A stretch of DNA of 33,846 nt from Bacteroidales bacterium (GTDB lineage Bacteria; Bacteroidota; Bacteroidia; Bacteroidales; UBA932): assembly GCA_017934185.1 (NCBI GenBank), contig JAGBJY010000037.1, positions 1 to 33,846 on the forward strand, read 5' to 3'. Numbering within the stretch: the first letter of the stretch is position 1; each line of letters begins with the position of its first letter. The notes under the pieces were generated by a model. The model saw nothing but the letters and a program-made list of their open reading frames with translations. It was not told the DNA's origin and ran no database searches. The translations under genes were made by a program, and so were the position numbers. Positions 1-8,567 of the stretch are shown piece by piece.

Positions 1-196
1 CCCCCGGCGCATCGGCGCTTATCTTAGCGCCGGGGGCTGTTGCTCCCGCCGCTGCAGGGGTGGAGATAGCAGGAGCATTCTCCAGCTCCACCTGATAGTC
101 GGCACCGTTGACATTCACGGAAAGCATCTTGCCATCGGCCTCGCCGATAGCTACGTTGTACTCTTTCCCGTTGATTTTGAATTTATATTCTTTCAT
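1..196 (-). CDS. Biotin carboxyl carrier subunit of methylmalonyl-CoA decarboxylase (C-terminus beyond window)
   Basis: The first 65 codons are visible, starting at ATG 196 with MKEYKFKINGKEYNVAIGE. This is the usual N-terminal beta-strand layout of biotin/lipoyl carrier subunits (MmdC, OadA or PCC carrier type). After about residue 43 the sequence becomes Ala/Pro-rich (PAAAGATAPGAK), the flexible linker that normally precedes the biotinyl domain with its MKM motif. That domain lies past base 1 and cannot be checked. The protein carries the carboxyl group from the carboxyltransferase (mmdA, 1117-2628) to the membrane decarboxylase. It lies 19 bases downstream of the OadG-like gene on the same strand, so it is almost certainly the next gene of that operon. 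The membrane beta subunit is expected just outside the window. Confidence 0.85.
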   Translation of the reverse strand, partial: MKEYKFKINGKEYNVAIGEADGKMLSVNVNGADYQVELENAPAISTPAAAGATAPGAKISADAPG

Positions 197-215
197 AGTT
201 GGTATGTTTATTCGT

Positions 216-1115
216 CTACAGATTCTTCCTTAACGAAAGGGCTTTATTGTTCCAGGCCGATTCCCTGCGGCGGATGGTCACAATGCCGGGCTCCACGTCG
301 TGGATGGCCTCGGTGAGGTAAAGGTGCACGGCCGTGGCGATGGCGGCGTAGGTGTCACCGTCCTGCTCCATGTCCAGTGCCAGGGCGATGGCAACGGCCA
401 CGGCAGATTCTTCGCTGGCGCTCAGAATGACAGACTTCTTTTTCCTTTTCGCCGGACGGTCAAAGAGCAGCCAGAAGAGGAACCACAGCAGGGCCAGGGC
501 GCTGAAAACCACGCTTACGGACACCACGGTGAGAATCCAGCCGTGGGGGTCCCGCTCCTGCATGACTTCCGCCTTGGTGGCAGTGTCGCCATGCCCGTTG
601 ATGATGCCGGGTGAGGGCACGGCGGCCTCGGCCACGGGCTCAAATTCCCGCTGGCGGAGGTCGTAGGCCAGTTTGATGACCGACTTTCCCACGGGCTGGA
701 CCTGGGGGATGGCAAGGGAGTCAATGACCGTGCGGCCGTCGTTGGAAACCAGGTACACAGTGGACCCGGGCCGGAGGGTGAAACCGGCGTAGAAAGTGCC
801 GTCGGCCCCATTGCCGCTGAGATGGAAAAGCACTACCTGGCGCGGTCCCAGTTTGGTGCGGAGGTCGCTCTTGGGAATGAGGCTCTTGCGAAGGTTTCCG
901 CGGTCGTCGGTAAGGAAGCAGCCGCCGAAGTTCACCGTTCCGGTAGAGGTGTTGTACAGTTCCACCCAGCCGCATCGGCGTCCGTAATCGTCCAGAATGC
1001 CGGTGGAATCCGGCTGGGCCAGGGCCTCGGAAATAATGAGGTCGCTCACATTCTGGGCGCGCAGAACCAGTGCCGACAGCAGGACCAGGACAACTGTTGT
1101 AAGGAGTTTTCTCAT
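216..1115 (-). CDS. Lamin-tail domain fused to OadG-type gamma subunit of the Na+-pumping decarboxylase
   Basis: 299 residues. A signal peptide covers about 1-20. Residues 22-172 read as a lamin-tail (LTD) beta-sandwich, with the typical WVELYN at 50-55 and a closing SPGIIN at 168-173. One transmembrane helix follows at about 193-218, then a basic stop-transfer RPAKRKKK and a cytoplasmic tail ending in the OadG-like segment EAIHDVEPGIVTI at 269-281. In this family the gamma subunit anchors and assembles the carboxyltransferase on the membrane beta subunit. The topology puts the LTD in the periplasm and the gamma tail in the cytoplasm. The gene starts 1 base after the mmdA stop, so co-expression is expected. 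Codons 229-237 (VILSASEES) are encoded by a copy of a dispersed repeat (405-431). Assignment as decarboxylase gamma is supported by context as well as sequence; the role of the LTD is unknown. Confidence 0.85.
   Translation of the reverse strand: MRKLLTTVVLVLLSALVLRAQNVSDLIISEALAQPDSTGILDDYGRRCGWVELYNTSTGTVNFGGCFLTDDRGNLRKSLIPKSDLRTKLGPRQVVLFHLSGNGADGTFYAGFTLRPGSTVYLVSNDGRTVIDSLAIPQVQPVGKSVIKLAYDLRQREFEPVAEAAVPSPGIINGHGDTATKAEVMQERDPHGWILTVVSVSVVFSALALLWFLFWLLFDRPAKRKKKSVILSASEESAVAVAIALALDMEQDGDTYAAIATAVHLYLTEAIHDVEPGIVTIRRRESAWNNKALSLRKNL
405..431 (-). repeat. Dispersed palindromic repeat copy inside the OadG-like gene
   Basis: On the minus strand this 27-base stretch begins GTCATTCTGAGCGCCAGCG and ends AAGAATCT. 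It matches the intergenic element at 16060-16085 base for base except for one extra C. Here it encodes VILSASEES in frame (codons 229-237), in the cytoplasmic linker just after the transmembrane helix. I recognise the peptide HSERSEES/VILSASEES as a common read-out of this repeat in Bacteroidota and other genomes. Confidence 0.7.
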
Positions 1116-1116
1116 A

Positions 1117-2628
1117 CTACAGCGGCAGGTTATCGTGTTTCTTGGCGGGCAGTTCCTGCCGTTTTCCGGCCAGTTGTTCCAAGGCGCGAATCACGCGGAA
1201 GCGGGTATTGCGCGGCTCAATGACATCGTCAATATAGCCCTTCTGGGCGGCCTGGTAAGGATTGGAGAACAGCTCTTTATACTCCTCCTCCGTAATATTC
1301 TTCAGAATTCCCACGGCGCCCTTGGCGCCCATGACGGCAATTTCTGCCGACGGCCAGGCGTAATTGATGTCGCCGCGAAGCTGCTTGCAGCTCATCACAA
1401 TGTGGGCGCCGCCGTAGCCCTTGCGGAGGGTCACCGTTACCTTGGGCACGGTGGCTTCCCCGTAGGCGTACAGCAGTTTGGCCCCGTTGGTGATGATGGC
1501 GCCGTACTCCTGCTGCGTGCCGGGGAGGAAGCCCGGGACATCCACCAGCGTTACCAGCGGAATGTTGAAGGCGTCACAGAAACGCACGAAGCGGGCGGCC
1601 TTGCGGCTGGCATTGATGTCCAGCACGCCGGCCAGCACGGCAGGCTGATTGCCCACAATGCCCACGCTGCGGCCGTTAAAACGGGCAAAGCCCACAATGA
1701 TATTCTTGGCAAATTCCTTGTGCACTTCAAAGAAGGCGCCCTCGTCCACAATGCTGCCGATGACTTTGTACATGTCATAGGCCTTGTTGGGATTGTCCGG
1801 TACAATGCTGTTGAGGGCATCCTCCATGCGGTTCACGGGGTCCGACGTCTCTTTGAGGGGCGCCGTCTCCAGATTGTTTTGCGGGAGGTAGCTCAGGAGC
1901 GTCTTGAGGGTATCGATGGCCTCCTCCTCGTTCTCTGCGGCAAAGTGGGCCACCCCGCTCTTGGAGGCATGGACGGAGGCTCCGCCCAGCTCTTCCTGGG
2001 AAACCTCCTCTCCGGTAACGCTTTTCACCACAGCCGGTCCGGTAAGGAACATGTACGAAGTGTTTTTCACCATGAGGGTGAAGTCCGTAAGGGCAGGGGA
2101 ATACACGGCACCGCCGGCGCAAGGGCCCATGATGCAGCTGATCTGCGGGACTACGCCGGAAGAGAGGATGTTGCGCTCGAAAATTTCGCCGTAACCGGCC
2201 AGGGCATCAATGCCTTCCTGGATGCGGGCGCCGCCGCTGTCATTGAGGCCGATGCAGGGAGCCCCGTTTTGGAGCGCGAGCTCCTGCACTTTGCAGATTT
2301 TTTCGCTCATGGTTTTGGACAGGCTGCCGCCGCTCACGGTGAAGTCCTGGGCAAAAACATAGACCAGGCGGCCCTCAATGGTGCCGCAGCCCGTGACCAC
2401 ACCGTCTCCGTCCGGATGGGAAGCCTCCATCCCGAAGTTGGTGCAGCGGTGCTGCATGAACATGTCAAACTCTTCAAAACTGCCGGGGTCCAGCAGCAGT
2501 TCCAGACGCTCGCGGGCGGTTTTCTTTCCCTTTGCATGCTGGGCCTCGATGCGTTTTTCTCCGCCGCCCAGACGGGCTTTGGCCCTGCGTTCCACTAATT
2601 TTTGGATGTTATCCGATTGGATACTCAT
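1117..2628 (-). CDS. mmdA: Methylmalonyl-CoA decarboxylase / propionyl-CoA carboxylase carboxyltransferase subunit
   Basis: 503 residues, the usual length of the acyl-CoA carboxyltransferase family. Two crotonase-like halves are visible. Landmarks include the oxyanion-type SGGARIQEG and [13 protein letters not shown] in the N-terminal half, and [15 protein letters not shown] and [11 protein letters not shown] in the C-terminal half. It transfers the carboxyl group of (S)-methylmalonyl-CoA to the biotin carrier. With the membrane beta/gamma subunits this drives Na+ export, the energy-conserving step of succinate-to-propionate fermentation. The same fold serves propionyl-CoA carboxylase; the downstream OadG-like and carrier genes favour the decarboxylase. 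ATG 2628 lies 8 bases after the trkA stop, and no SD is present. It ends in TAG. Confidence 0.93.
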   Translation of the reverse strand: MSIQSDNIQKLVERRAKARLGGGEKRIEAQHAKGKKTARERLELLLDPGSFEEFDMFMQHRCTNFGMEASHPDGDGVVTGCGTIEGRLVYVFAQDFTVSGGSLSKTMSEKICKVQELALQNGAPCIGLNDSGGARIQEGIDALAGYGEIFERNILSSGVVPQISCIMGPCAGGAVYSPALTDFTLMVKNTSYMFLTGPAVVKSVTGEEVSQEELGGASVHASKSGVAHFAAENEEEAIDTLKTLLSYLPQNNLETAPLKETSDPVNRMEDALNSIVPDNPNKAYDMYKVIGSIVDEGAFFEVHKEFAKNIIVGFARFNGRSVGIVGNQPAVLAGVLDINASRKAARFVRFCDAFNIPLVTLVDVPGFLPGTQQEYGAIITNGAKLLYAYGEATVPKVTVTLRKGYGGAHIVMSCKQLRGDINYAWPSAEIAVMGAKGAVGILKNITEEEYKELFSNPYQAAQKGYIDDVIEPRNTRFRVIRALEQLAGKRQELPAKKHDNLPL

Positions 2629-2636
2629 ATATTGAA

Positions 2637-4004
2637 CTATTTAAACATTCTGTCTACTTCCCTTACGGCATCCGGAAGGGCAAATACCGCCACGCGGTCA
2701 TACGCCTCAATACGCGTATCGCCCACGGCGATGAAGCTGTCGCCGCCGCGGATGACCCCGCCGATGATGGCATTGTGCGGGAAGTCAATATCTTTCAGGG
2801 GCGCCTTGGTGATGCGGGAATCGGGGGCCGCGGTGTATTCCAGGACCTCGGCCTCCGTGCCGCTCATGTACCGCACGGACCGCACCTTGTCCGAGAGGGT
2901 GAATTTGAAGATCCGGCTGGCGGTGATGAGTTTTTTGTTCACCACGCTGTCCACGCCCATTTCCTCGGCCAGGCGCAGGTATTCCAGGTTCTCCACCTGG
3001 GCAATCACACGCGGGACGCCCAGTTTCTTGGCCACCACGCAGGAGAGGATGTTCACCTCGTCGTTGCCGGTTACGGCCAGAACGGCGTGGTAGGTCCGGA
3101 GGTCTTCTTCCTGCAGGAAGTCGGCGTTTCGCACGTCCCCGCAGGCAACGCTCACTTCGTCGGGCAGTTCGGCCGACAGGGCGGCGCAGCGCTCGCGGTC
3201 GATGTCGATAATCTTCACATCGTCCAGTTTCTGGAGGGCCAGCTGCCTGGCCACCATTTCGCCCACTTCACTTCCGCCCAGGATCATGACCCTCCGGACA
3301 TCGATTTTGTCTTTTCCCAGGAATTTCATCAGGGGAGGCATGCCGTCCCGGCGGGTGATGATGTACAGGTAGTCGTGGTATTTGAAGGGGGTGTCAAACT
3401 TGGGGATGAGGGTGGCTCCGCCGCGGGAAATGGCCACGATGCGGAAATCGGCATCGGCCTGCAGTTGGGCTACGGCCCGGGAGAAACCGGCCACGTCCAT
3501 ATCCAGCAGCGGGGAGTCGTCGTCCAGCTTGAAAACGGCCAGCTGCAACTTTCCACGGGCGAAATCCATGGAATCGGTGGAGGCGCTGTGGCGCAGCATG
3601 TCCACAATTTCGTCGCTGGCGCTTTTTTCCGGGAAGAAGAGCATGTCCAGGCCCATGTCCTTGAACAGCAGCTTGTTCTCCGGGGAAAGGTAGTCTTCGT
3701 CGTCAATGCGGGCAATCACGCGTTTGGAGCCCAGTTTTTTGGCCAGCAGGGCGCTCACAATATTCACGCTCTGGTCCCTTTTGGGGTTTACGGCAATGAA
3801 CAAATCGGCCGCTGCGCAGCCGGCTTCGCGAAGGATGCCGATGGAAGACGACGGGCCTTGGAGGGTGGCAACATCGGCCTGGGCGCTGAGCTGGCGGATG
3901 CGGGCGGGATCATCGTCAATGACGGTAATCTCGTTGTTTTCCTGGCTAAGCATCTTTGCCAGATGCGAACCTACCTGACCGGCGCCTTCGATGATGATCT
4001 TCAT
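2637..4004 (-). CDS. trkA: Trk potassium uptake regulatory subunit TrkA (two RCK units)
   Basis: 455 residues, full length for TrkA. Two Rossmann NAD-binding units are seen: [13 protein letters not shown] at residues 7-19 and [15 protein letters not shown] near residue 240. Each is followed by a TrkA_C-type segment (for example [20 protein letters not shown] near the C-terminus). TrkA is the peripheral cytoplasmic subunit that gates the TrkH/TrkG K+ channel in response to nucleotides. No trkH lies in the window. It sits 27 bases after the glycosyltransferase and 8 bases before mmdA, inside the long minus-strand run. Its link to the neighbours' functions is not evident. Confidence 0.93.
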   Translation of the reverse strand: MKIIIEGAGQVGSHLAKMLSQENNEITVIDDDPARIRQLSAQADVATLQGPSSSIGILREAGCAAADLFIAVNPKRDQSVNIVSALLAKKLGSKRVIARIDDEDYLSPENKLLFKDMGLDMLFFPEKSASDEIVDMLRHSASTDSMDFARGKLQLAVFKLDDDSPLLDMDVAGFSRAVAQLQADADFRIVAISRGGATLIPKFDTPFKYHDYLYIITRRDGMPPLMKFLGKDKIDVRRVMILGGSEVGEMVARQLALQKLDDVKIIDIDRERCAALSAELPDEVSVACGDVRNADFLQEEDLRTYHAVLAVTGNDEVNILSCVVAKKLGVPRVIAQVENLEYLRLAEEMGVDSVVNKKLITASRIFKFTLSDKVRSVRYMSGTEAEVLEYTAAPDSRITKAPLKDIDFPHNAIIGGVIRGGDSFIAVGDTRIEAYDRVAVFALPDAVREVDRMFK

Positions 4005-4031
4005 ACGCGTGCGTGTTAATTCGCAAAGATA

Positions 4032-5072
4032 CTACTTTTTTCTGAATAATGCTTTCAGCACCACCGCCTCGTTCACCAGACCGTCCGGATAGCAGGGGGC
4101 CGATGGGGGAATGGCGCCCGGCCTTCTCAGCTGCCGGTATTCGCGGTGGGCCGACAGCACGGCCCGGAAAAAGCTCCAGCGTCCGGTGAGAAGATAGACA
4201 AGGGCCGATCCGCCGTCCAGGCACATGCGAAGGCGGATGCGGCGGCGCGTTTTCCTGCGGGCGAGAGATTCCCGGTCAGGCCGGGAATGACGCCCGGCCA
4301 TCTCTGCCATGAAGGTGGCGGGGAGGTTGTTCTCCAGGAGGAGGAGGTTGTTCCGGAAATTGAGCCGGAGTTTGAAGGGTGATTCGTTGGGAAGGGTGCC
4401 GCCGCCGATGTGGTAGACCCGGGACTGGGGCAGGACCGTCACTTTGTAGCCGGAGAGCTGCATGCGCCAGCAGAGGTCTATCTCTTCCATGTGCGCAAAA
4501 AAACGCTCGTCCAGGCCGCCCAGGGCCTTCCAGAGGCTGGCGCGCACCATAAGGCAGGCCCCGCTTACCCAGAGGACGTTGGCCGGGGCGCCGTCGTACT
4601 GCCCCTGGTCTTTCTGAACCTTTTGGAGCAGGCGGCCGCGGCAGAACGGGTAACCGTATTTGTCCAGCAGCCCGCCCGCCGCACCGGCATATTCAAAATA
4701 CGCCCGGTTAGCGTAAGAGATGAGTTTGGGCCCGCAGGCACCGCACTCCGGGTGGCTGTCCATCCACTGAACCAGCGGGTCCAGCCAGCCCTCGGGCACT
4801 TCTATGTCTGAATTGATGAGCACAAAGTACTCGGCCTCAATCTCTTGCAGGGCCCGGTTGTAACCTCCCGTGAAGCCGAAGTTTTTGTCCAGCAGGATCA
4901 GCGGCACTTCCGGGAAATCGGCCTGCAACATCTCTACTGAGCCGTCGGCCGATGCATTGTCGGCCACCCATACTTGGGCGTCCAGTCCTTCGCAGGAGGC
5001 CATGAGGCCGGGGAGGAACTTTCGGAGGTAATCCTTTGTGTTGTAGTTCAGTATGACAACGGCGGTTTTCAT
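4032..5072 (-). CDS. Glycosyltransferase family 2 (rhamnosyltransferase-like)
   Basis: 346 residues from ATG 5072. The open frame extends upstream, but MKTAVVILNYNTKDYL is the canonical GT2 start, and ATG 5072 overlaps the stop of the upstream gene as ATGA. GT-A landmarks are WVADNASADGS, VLINSDIEVPEGWLD (the DxD-like metal site), GACLMVRASLW, and EEIDLCWRMQLSGYKV with the following VYHIGGGT. The enzyme transfers a sugar from a nucleotide or lipid donor, probably for surface polysaccharide or glycoprotein glycans. Near residues 261-270 the conserved tail is interrupted by RHSRPDRESL plus a very basic ARRKTRRRIR stretch. The first part is encoded by a palindromic repeat (4265-4291). This looks like a tolerated in-frame insertion. 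Confidence 0.88.
   Translation of the reverse strand: MKTAVVILNYNTKDYLRKFLPGLMASCEGLDAQVWVADNASADGSVEMLQADFPEVPLILLDKNFGFTGGYNRALQEIEAEYFVLINSDIEVPEGWLDPLVQWMDSHPECGACGPKLISYANRAYFEYAGAAGGLLDKYGYPFCRGRLLQKVQKDQGQYDGAPANVLWVSGACLMVRASLWKALGGLDERFFAHMEEIDLCWRMQLSGYKVTVLPQSRVYHIGGGTLPNESPFKLRLNFRNNLLLLENNLPATFMAEMAGRHSRPDRESLARRKTRRRIRLRMCLDGGSALVYLLTGRWSFFRAVLSAHREYRQLRRPGAIPPSAPCYPDGLVNEAVVLKALFRKK
4265..4291 (-). repeat. Dispersed palindromic repeat copy inside the GT2 gene
   Basis: On the minus strand the 27 bases begin GTCATTCCCGGCCTGACC and end GGGAATCTC. The core ATTCCCGG/CCGGGAAT forms 8-base arms around a 5-base loop. It is read in frame as HSRPDRESL, a peptide known as the translation of this common mini-repeat. 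It shares its GTCATTC...GAATCT ends with the elements at 405-431 and 16060-16085, but has a different core. Confidence 0.7.
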
Positions 5073-6418
5073 GCGCTGAAATCTACGCCGGTGAAGGCCA
5101 GGGTGGGGATGCATTTGGAAAGGCAGGGACGGGCGTCGTCGGCGGTGGCTGCCAGCCGGCTCCAGAGCGAGAGGAAATTGCCCGTAATGAGCATTTCCCT
5201 TACGGGATGCACGGCCTTGCCGCCCCGGATGAGGAAGCCTTCAATGCCGTAGGAGAAATTGCCGGTGGCAGGGTTGGAATTGCCGCCGTTAAAGCCGGTG
5301 ACAAGGATGCCGTCCTGCATTTTTTCCAACAGTTCCTGCTGCGTTTTGCAGCCGCCCACAGGCTCCAGTACCACCCTGGTGGCATCTTCCACGCTAGCTT
5401 CCCAGCCGGTCTTGGCTGCAATGTAAGTATTGATAAACCAATTCTTTACGACGCCTCTCTCGATGATAGGAAGTTCCCTTGTGGCTACGCCTTCGGAGTC
5501 AAAGAGGCGGCAGCCGGTTTGTCCTACGGTGCGGGGCTTGTCCACAATGCTCAACTGCTCCGGAAAGAGCTTCTTCCCCAAAGAGTCGGCCAGGAAGGAG
5601 TTCTTCTGCTGCAGGCTGTAGCCGCCCAGGGCACTGAGCACCGGGGTTAGCAGTTTGGAGGAGCATTCGCTGTCTACGATGAGCGTATATTTCCCGCTGG
5701 GAACGCTCTGGGGGCCTATTTGGGCCGCCGCCTTTTCGCAGGCCTTGCGGGCGCAGCCCTCCAGGGATAAGTCTTTCAGGCGCGGCGCGGCATCCCACCA
5801 GAAGGAGGAATAATGATTGCCCTCGGCGTCTTCCACGGTGCTCTCGTAACCTATCTCGAACGAGGTTTCGGTATGCCGGGCATGAAGCCCCTGAGAGTCC
5901 AGGGTGAGGCTGTCAAAAACGCTGTCGGAGTATTCGCCTTCCTCGGCGATGAGGGTGAAACCCTGTTCCAGCGAAGCCTTCTGGGGCCAGGCCATTGAGC
6001 TCAGGGCCAGTTCTTTACGGTCTTGGGCCGACAGGTTTTCGTAGGCGGGGTCGTACAGCGCCAGTTCTTTGCCGTCCCGGGCATCGCGTGCGCAGCGCTC
6101 CGGGGCAGGGAGGGTGCGGCAAGGGTCCGGCTCCAGCATTTTTACGGTGCCGATGGCATCGCGCACAAAGCCCTCCAGCCCTTCTTTTTCCAGCCGGTTG
6201 GAGGAGAAGGCGCCGTACTTCCCGTCCACAAACAGCTGGAGCTGCAGGCTGCGGTCCAGGGCATGGGCCACTTTGTCCACCTCTCCGTTCAGTATGCCCG
6301 TGAGGTTCAGAAGGCTCTTTGTGAGGGTAATGCGTACGGCCGATGCCCCTTGCTTCTGGGCATATTGCAGGCAGTGCCGGGCCAGTGCAATTTCTTCAGC
6401 GGTAAGTAATGCGTCCAT
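5069..6418 (-). CDS. pmbA: TldE/PmbA, partner subunit of the TldD/TldE metalloprotease
   Basis: 449 residues from ATG 6418. A longer frame reaches ATG 6433, but GGAGGAG lies 7 bases upstream of ATG 6418, so I prefer the later start. The protein belongs to the TldD/PmbA superfamily: it has the C-terminal block of the family (FNGGNSNPATGNFSYGIEGF then a VREMLITGN-like segment). It lacks the HExxxH zinc motif, as expected for the TldE half. TldD and TldE form a heterodimer that degrades unfolded peptides and, in Enterobacteria, matures microcin B17 and processes CcdA. The gene starts 1 base after the tldD stop and overlaps the next gene by ATGA, so all three are translationally linked. The natural substrate here is unknown. 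Confidence 0.9.
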   Translation of the reverse strand: MDALLTAEEIALARHCLQYAQKQGASAVRITLTKSLLNLTGILNGEVDKVAHALDRSLQLQLFVDGKYGAFSSNRLEKEGLEGFVRDAIGTVKMLEPDPCRTLPAPERCARDARDGKELALYDPAYENLSAQDRKELALSSMAWPQKASLEQGFTLIAEEGEYSDSVFDSLTLDSQGLHARHTETSFEIGYESTVEDAEGNHYSSFWWDAAPRLKDLSLEGCARKACEKAAAQIGPQSVPSGKYTLIVDSECSSKLLTPVLSALGGYSLQQKNSFLADSLGKKLFPEQLSIVDKPRTVGQTGCRLFDSEGVATRELPIIERGVVKNWFINTYIAAKTGWEASVEDATRVVLEPVGGCKTQQELLEKMQDGILVTGFNGGNSNPATGNFSYGIEGFLIRGGKAVHPVREMLITGNFLSLWSRLAATADDARPCLSKCIPTLAFTGVDFSA

Positions 6419-6419
6419 G

Positions 6420-7856
6420 CTATTCTCCTCCAACAGTTAAACCACCTATAAGTACGGTGGGAATGCCGCAGGAAACGGGAACCGACTGTTCCTTGCCGCA
6501 GGTCCAGGCGCCGGGGTCGATGGCCAGGTCCCCGGCCACGCCGCGGATATCGGAGAGGGCCTCCGGGCCGTTGCCGATGATGTTGATGTCCTTCACGGGT
6601 TGGGTCAGGCGCCCGTCTTCAATGAGGAAGCCGGATTTGACGTAGAAGGTAAAGTCGCCTTCGCCAATCTGAACCTGCCCGTTGGAGAACTCATCCACGT
6701 AAATGCCTTTCTTACAAGCCGATATCAGGTCTTCGGCCTTGGCCTCTCCGCTTTCCATGTAGGTAGCCCGCATGCGGGGGAGCGGGGCATAGCGGAAACT
6801 CTCCCTGCGGCCGTTTCCGGTGGGCCTCACGCCGTAGTGTGCCGCGGAAATGCGGTCGTGGAGGTAGGAGGTGAGCACACCGTCCTCCACCATGTAGGTC
6901 TTCTGTCCGGGGATGCCTTCGTCATCGTAGTTGAGGGCGCCGCGGTTCCCGGTAAGGGTGCCGTCGTCGATAATCTGGATGCCTTTTGGGCAGATTTGCC
7001 GGCCCATCTTATCGGCAAAAATGGAGGTGCCTTTGCGGTTGAAATCGGCCTCAAAGGCGTGTCCCATGGCTTCGTGAAGGAGGATGCCGGAGGCCCCGGC
7101 GCCCATCACTACGCTCATCTGCCCGCCCTTGGGGCGCTTGGCGGCAAAGCGTTCATCAATGCCTTTCACCACATCCGAGGCCAGCGCCTCAATAAGGCTG
7201 CCGCTGAGCATTTCTGCGCCACAGCGGAAACTGCGGGAGGTAGATTTGTTCTCTACCTGCTGCCCCTGACGGAAAACTACGGTGAGCGAGACGCTTCCCA
7301 TGGGGCGGCTGTCCCATTTGAGCTCCCGGGAAGAGTTGTACATGAGGATGTCGCTGAGCTGGAAAGCCAGGTTGGCCATCACTTTCTCTACGCGGGCATC
7401 GCGGCGTTTCACCTCGGCCTCCAGTTTCTGGAGGAAGGGGAGGTAGGAGGCCATGGGGAGTACGCGCCAGTTTTCCTTGACCGGATAGCGGTCGGCTGCG
7501 GGATTGGGCTCGCCGCGCGATGGGACTTTGGAGCCGTAAGGACTTACCTCCGAGGGACTTTCGGCAATGAGGGCGGCGGCCCGGGCACAGGAGAGCATGT
7601 CGGCCCAGGCGGTGCTTTCCGAGTACGCGTAGCCGGTTTTTTCTCCGCTCAGTACGCGCACGCCCACCCCGAAGTCTATGTGGTTTCCGCCGGAAGTCAC
7701 CGCTCCGTCGCGGAGCAGGAGGTTTCCGTAGGTGGTATTCTCAAAATAAAGGTCTGCGTAGCTGCCACCGCCGTGCAGCGCTTCCTGAATCAGGCGCTCC
7801 AGGGTGGCTTCATCTACATGGAAGGTATTGAAATAGTAGGATTTGCTTTCTATCAT
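6420..7856 (-). CDS. tldD: TldD, catalytic subunit of the TldD/TldE metalloprotease
   Basis: 478 residues, normal family length. The zinc-binding HEAMGH (HExxxH) is at residues 261-266 within GILLHEAMGHAFEAD, which identifies this as the catalytic half. Family blocks include LYFENTTYGNLLLRDG near 36-51 and GVGVRVLSGEKTGYAYS near 63-79. It cleaves partly unfolded peptides threaded into the TldD/TldE cavity in the cytoplasm. ATG 7856 overlaps the stop of the zeta-like gene (ATGA). Its last codons (GTT GGA GGA GAA TAG) double as the SD of pmbA. It ends in TAG, showing that TAG is an ordinary stop in this genome. Confidence 0.94.
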   Translation of the reverse strand: MIESKSYYFNTFHVDEATLERLIQEALHGGGSYADLYFENTTYGNLLLRDGAVTSGGNHIDFGVGVRVLSGEKTGYAYSESTAWADMLSCARAAALIAESPSEVSPYGSKVPSRGEPNPAADRYPVKENWRVLPMASYLPFLQKLEAEVKRRDARVEKVMANLAFQLSDILMYNSSRELKWDSRPMGSVSLTVVFRQGQQVENKSTSRSFRCGAEMLSGSLIEALASDVVKGIDERFAAKRPKGGQMSVVMGAGASGILLHEAMGHAFEADFNRKGTSIFADKMGRQICPKGIQIIDDGTLTGNRGALNYDDEGIPGQKTYMVEDGVLTSYLHDRISAAHYGVRPTGNGRRESFRYAPLPRMRATYMESGEAKAEDLISACKKGIYVDEFSNGQVQIGEGDFTFYVKSGFLIEDGRLTQPVKDINIIGNGPEALSDIRGVAGDLAIDPGAWTCGKEQSVPVSCGIPTVLIGGLTVGGE

Positions 7857-8551
7857 GGCTGCTCTTCTTGCAGGGGCGTAGTGCCTTCAAAAGGCACGCC
7901 GTCATAGGCGTTGGGCACGCGGCTCATCTCCCGGATAATGGATTCGGTGATGTCCTGTACCGGTGTCAGCGGTTCAACATAGTCGGTGACCATGCTGCGA
8001 ACCAGATTGTAGCGGGGCCTGTCCAGGATAATGAGCCCCTTTTTGGACCCTTCGGCAATCATGCGGAAGGGCGGGGTGGAATTATCGGCCAGGATCCACT
8101 TGTCGCAGGCTTGCATGTAATTGTGGAAGAGATAGTTAAGTCCCATCTGATAACGCCTGCGGATGGTCTCTTCCGGAATGTCGTGGCCGCCGGCTTTTAC
8201 GCGCAGCGCCACTCTTTCTACGGCAATGTCGGGGCTTTGCAGCCAGAAATACAGTACCGTGACGTAATACCCCTTCTGCTGGGCCTGGCTCACCATTTTC
8301 AGCAGCGAGCGGGTGGCCAGGGTGGTCTCTATGCAAAAGTCCTCGCGCCGGTCAAAGAGGTATTTCACTTTGCGCAGCATCAGGCGGCTGGCCGTGATGT
8401 AGGCGCTTTCCGGCGCAAAAGGGGAGAGGTGTTTGGCAAACTCGTCCGAGTTCACGAATTCGCTACAGTCCAGCAGCTCCGGGAGCACGCCGTACGAGGC
8501 CGTAGTCTTCCCGGAGCCGTTAGGACCAGATATGATGTAAAGTCTGGGCAA
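7853..8551 (-). CDS. Zeta toxin-like P-loop kinase
   Basis: 232 residues if it starts at TTG 8551 (MPRLYIISGPNGSGKTT), the customary N-terminus of this family. A GTG at 8593 would add 14 residues but falls inside the hairpin 8568-8602. Features are Walker A GPNGSGKT near residue 9, FVNSDEFAKHLSPF, the zeta-like IETTLATRSLL, and GGHDIPEETIRRRYQMG. Zeta-family kinases phosphorylate UDP-sugars. Many chromosomal members of this shape have no known epsilon antitoxin, and none is encoded next to this one. Its stop overlaps the tldD start (ATGA), so it seems to head the long minus-strand run. Whether it is a toxin or a housekeeping kinase cannot be told. Confidence 0.8.
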   Translation of the reverse strand: MPRLYIISGPNGSGKTTASYGVLPELLDCSEFVNSDEFAKHLSPFAPESAYITASRLMLRKVKYLFDRREDFCIETTLATRSLLKMVSQAQQKGYYVTVLYFWLQSPDIAVERVALRVKAGGHDIPEETIRRRYQMGLNYLFHNYMQACDKWILADNSTPPFRMIAEGSKKGLIILDRPRYNLVRSMVTDYVEPLTPVQDITESIIREMSRVPNAYDGVPFEGTTPLQEEQP

Positions 8552-8567
8552 GGTGTGCCAATGATTT

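Noticed and set aside
997-2598. A 533-codon plus-strand frame opposite mmdA, and similar long frames at 2532-4019 and 6600-7907
   Set aside because: All lie opposite well-supported genes and show the typical His/Gly/Val-rich composition of antisense GC-rich frames.
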